From Eutypa lata (Eukaryota; Ascomycota; Sordariomycetes; Xylariales; Diatrypaceae): 64,000 nt of DNA. Under the pieces are notes generated by a model that made no database searches, had not been told where the DNA came from, and saw only the letters and a program-made list of their open reading frames with translations. Shown in pieces: positions 61,409 to 64,000 of the stretch. The translations under genes were made by a program, and so were the position numbers. How positions within the stretch are numbered: the stretch's first letter is position 1; every line of letters starts with the position of its first letter. The stretch lies in the NCBI GenBank assembly GCA_022661535.1, contig JAKULF010000004.1:4464001-4528000 (forward strand), given 5' to 3'.

Positions 61409-62942
61409 GGGGGTGGTGGGGTCTGTCGTCGTGTGCGCCGACCGGATGTTCTGAACCTGCAGCGTAACAGGTGTACCTCGGCGGCTCTAAGTCTGGCATC
61501 TGGAGTGCGCATGGAAGGGGCGGAAGGGGGTTGCTTGTTTTTGTGGGCGTTAGTTTACGAGTTCCTTGCGGGGAAAGTCTGTTGCACATCTTCTAGTTTG
61601 GCACTGGGCTCATAATATAATACTGGTCTCTCCCGTACGCACTATATGGCGTGATGATTGCGAAAGCTCGGGTTCGGTTTCGATACTTGACGAGTGAATA
61701 AGAATGACATACAGTTTGCTATTACAGGTAGGGGTAGATCGAGGGGTCCCTGAAGGTACAGGCTGGTCGAACAAATACGACTACCTAAAACCGCCATTAT
61801 TGGTCAACCTCGCCTGCTGTCATTGGCATTGTGATTTTCTTAGCACGAAGCTATTGCTCCGTGATATGAACATGATTCCAGCATTTGTCGTTCTCGAGGG
61901 CGCAAGTTCTTTTCTAATAGCTAACACACTCGTTGTTCGCCTTTGATTAAAATTCAGGTCACATCCAAGCCCATCAACCTCGAATACTAAAATTATCAAC
62001 CGCCCGGAAGTAGATATCCTCTTAAGCCCAACTTAATGCGCATTCAGCAACTACTTCCAGGGTATTTTCCATATCTCTCCTGTAAAAGAACATTATATTT
62101 TGTATCCTATGTCATTAATCATGCTTGCTGGTACCTAGCTGATGGGTTGTCTCGATAAATAAGCAAAGCCCCCATTTCCGATTTTCAGTTTTGCATTGGA
62201 ATTACTAATTTGGCTTCGTGTACCTCAACCTTGTCCGCGAACCAGAGGTAGGTTTTCCTCTTATGTGTACTGCCGATACGGGCGGCTTTCCATCACTTCC
62301 CGGGTTCATATGTATTCCTGGGTGATTAGAAGCCGGATGAAACGCGGTAATGACGCAGCTTCCAGTGTTCCGTTATTGTTCCGGTAGCGGTGATGCACCA
62401 GAGAGCCTGTGCTGAAGATCATGTTAGGGTACTCCACGTTGACCACTTAGGCTTCTGGTAATTTCGCTCTCCTTGATAGCCAACAGCTTATCATTCTCCG
62501 TAGACTAGGGGCGTGACTTAAACTATTGCTCTATTTCAAACCTCTCCAATTTGACACTAACACCTTAACCCTTATTGATATTTGATACCTTAATGTGGCT
62601 ATTATGTTTATCTGCTAAAACATACACTTGGATAAATAGCAAGTGAAGTCTTCGTTAATATTGATTTAGGGGCTAGTAGTGGCTAGTCAGGGCTTTACAG
62701 CTTCAGCTGTCACGTGGAAAGCCTTCGGCTTTCTGACATCTATAAGATGCAGACCTGTCCCATCTGGACTTAGATTTCTTCCTTCCTCATATTTCCGTCC
62801 TATACAGGTATTAATACATTTGGCTTATGCGTATCATCCATCAGTGAGCTTACCTGGGCTTACTGCACCGGTTCAATTTTTGCTGGGACAGTATTCAAGA
62901 ATTGGAAATGTTAATTAAAGCACACAATTGTAATCTTTCCCC
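61409..62942. other. intergenic region
   Basis: About 1.5 kb with only short frames; no gene, repeat or RNA recognised. Confidence 0.4.
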
Positions 62943-64000
62943 TTAACAGAAGGTCAAAGTACGAACAACAAATATTCCACTTTCAATCCTTTCCAGTGCC
63001 TCGCCATCCATTAACCCGTCGAGGTAGCCTTCCCCAAAGATTTGAAATTTATCACCACAGGGCCTTACCACCAACGGTACTCTACACCCGAACACCAATA
63101 CAAACAAATCGCCCTCCTTAACGTGTCTATCCTCAACATCGACGCTTTGGTCACCCTCTCCTCTCTCGGGAACCCAGCCGAATCTTCCCTGCTTGGTAGT
63201 CACTAATCGTCTTCCCATCAGCATGTGTCTGAATATGAAAAATTCGTGAAAGATTGTGAGAGAATCCTCATCTGGGGGTAGTTCTTCAGCCTCAATCACA
63301 CTGCTTAGAGGCACTTTCAACCCTGATATGTCAGTTACCAGGAGCCCATCGTTACTTTCCCGCCACCGTGCCCATTCCTTGTACCGCGACCCCTGAACTG
63401 TGAATTGCGCCCACCCTGGCTCCTTCACCGGTCCTTCCTTGAGAGCGCGCTCCTCAAATATGGCCATAGCGTCATTGAAAGAACTGGGAAGCGAAAACAG
63501 CAAAGTCCGGCGTATGCCCGAGATTGGATCGCCTTCCTGGAGATCCTGACCGAACTTCCCGCTTCGTGCGCCGACCAATGTCCGGTGGAGAGCAAGGCGC
63601 ATTGCGGCCGCATTTCTATATGTTCTCGCAGTGAAATGCTCTGGATGACGAAGATGTCTTTTAATGCCACTTTCCGCCTTTTCGAAAGTTGTCGGCAATC
63701 CTTCATCTAAATCCACAACACCGCCAAGCCCGTCCACTTCGTTGAGGATGACGCCACGGACTGTTAGTAACCTTCCATCCGGCGAAAAGGATATGACGGG
63801 GGTAGTCCCTTTGTCGGCTTCATAAGGCCGTTGGGGTTTCAGCATGTCTCGCCTGCCACGTTCACGCGTACAGTCTGGTGCCCAAGACGCGATATTTTTA
63901 CTGTTCCACAGTGTCCCCGATCGCAGAACTTCATTGCAACCTTCGTAGTTGATGAAAAGTCTCGCAGTAGCCTCGAAAAGCCGCGCCTCGTTGAGGCGGC
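62943..64000 (-). CDS. HET-domain protein, C-terminal part (runs off the window)
   Basis: The minus-strand frame is open from the right edge to a stop at 62943-62945, about 350 codons. It begins mid-protein: RLFEATARLFINYEG, WNSKNIASWAPDCTR, then a variable middle (DGRLLTVRGVILNEVDGLGG) and the standard HET C-terminal block. That block has FFIFRHMLMGRRLVTTKQGR, GWVPERGEG, VKEGDLFVLVFGCRVPLVVR and FQIFGEGYLDGLMDGEAL. The HET domain itself should lie to the right of the window. No lesion is visible here, so unlike the two other HET loci this one may be functional. HET proteins act in the cytosol in allorecognition and programmed cell death. Confidence 0.85.
   Translation of the reverse strand, partial: RLNEARLFEATARLFINYEGCNEVLRSGTLWNSKNIASWAPDCTRERGRRDMLKPQRPYEADKGTTPVISFSPDGRLLTVRGVILNEVDGLGGVVDLDEGLPTTFEKAESGIKRHLRHPEHFTARTYRNAAAMRLALHRTLVGARSGKFGQDLQEGDPISGIRRTLLFSLPSSFNDAMAIFEERALKEGPVKEPGWAQFTVQGSRYKEWARWRESNDGLLVTDISGLKVPLSSVIEAEELPPDEDSLTIFHEFFIFRHMLMGRRLVTTKQGRFGWVPERGEGDQSVDVEDRHVKEGDLFVLVFGCRVPLVVRPCGDKFQIFGEGYLDGLMDGEALERIESGIFVVRTLTFC

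Overview
The window is nuclear DNA of a filamentous ascomycete (Pezizomycotina; a Sordariomycete is my best guess). The evidence is short GT-AG introns with CTAAC/CTGAC branch points, lineage-typical families (HET, 2EXR, F-box-like, DUF1772, CYP505, Zn2Cys6 regulators, DUF4185), long microsatellite-rich spacers, and AT-rich blocks like those left by repeat-induced point mutation (RIP). I see no bacterial operons, phage, CRISPR arrays, tRNA or rRNA genes.

Layout. 0-5 kb is relic-rich: a broken gene with a PD-(D/E)XK-like motif, a duplicated 110-base relic, the decayed tail of a secreted glycoprotein, then an F-box-like gene. 5-17 kb holds ordinary genes: a secreted DUF4185-type protein, a medium-chain oxidoreductase, an SRPK-type kinase and a Gln/Ala-rich small protein, separated by long simple-repeat spacers. 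19-33 kb holds small genes: a coiled-coil protein, a 2EXR protein, an SRPBCC protein, a DUF1772 protein, a kinase-like protein and three unrecognised proteins. 33.6-37.1 kb has a CinA/PncC pseudogene and a HET gene with two frame breaks.

The most interesting part is 37.4-48 kb. Two AT-rich, RIP-like blocks bracket a truncated F-box-like fragment, the dead 3' remnant of a highly reducing polyketide synthase (enoylreductase plus acyl carrier domain), an intact self-sufficient CYP505 P450-reductase fusion, and a divergently transcribed Zn2Cys6 regulator. This looks like a biosynthetic cluster whose synthase has died while the tailoring oxidase and regulator remain open. The product is unknown; a fumonisin-like role (FUM6 is a CYP505) is only an analogy.

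48-64 kb holds a HET pseudogene whose stops look like G-to-A or C-to-T changes, a candidate cysteine-rich secreted protein, a second 2EXR-like gene, another F-box-like relic, a small basic nuclear-type protein, and a HET gene running off the right edge. Three HET loci, several F-box/2EXR genes and many relics show a fast-evolving accessory region. Exon models were built by eye from splice motifs and reading frame; no search was run.
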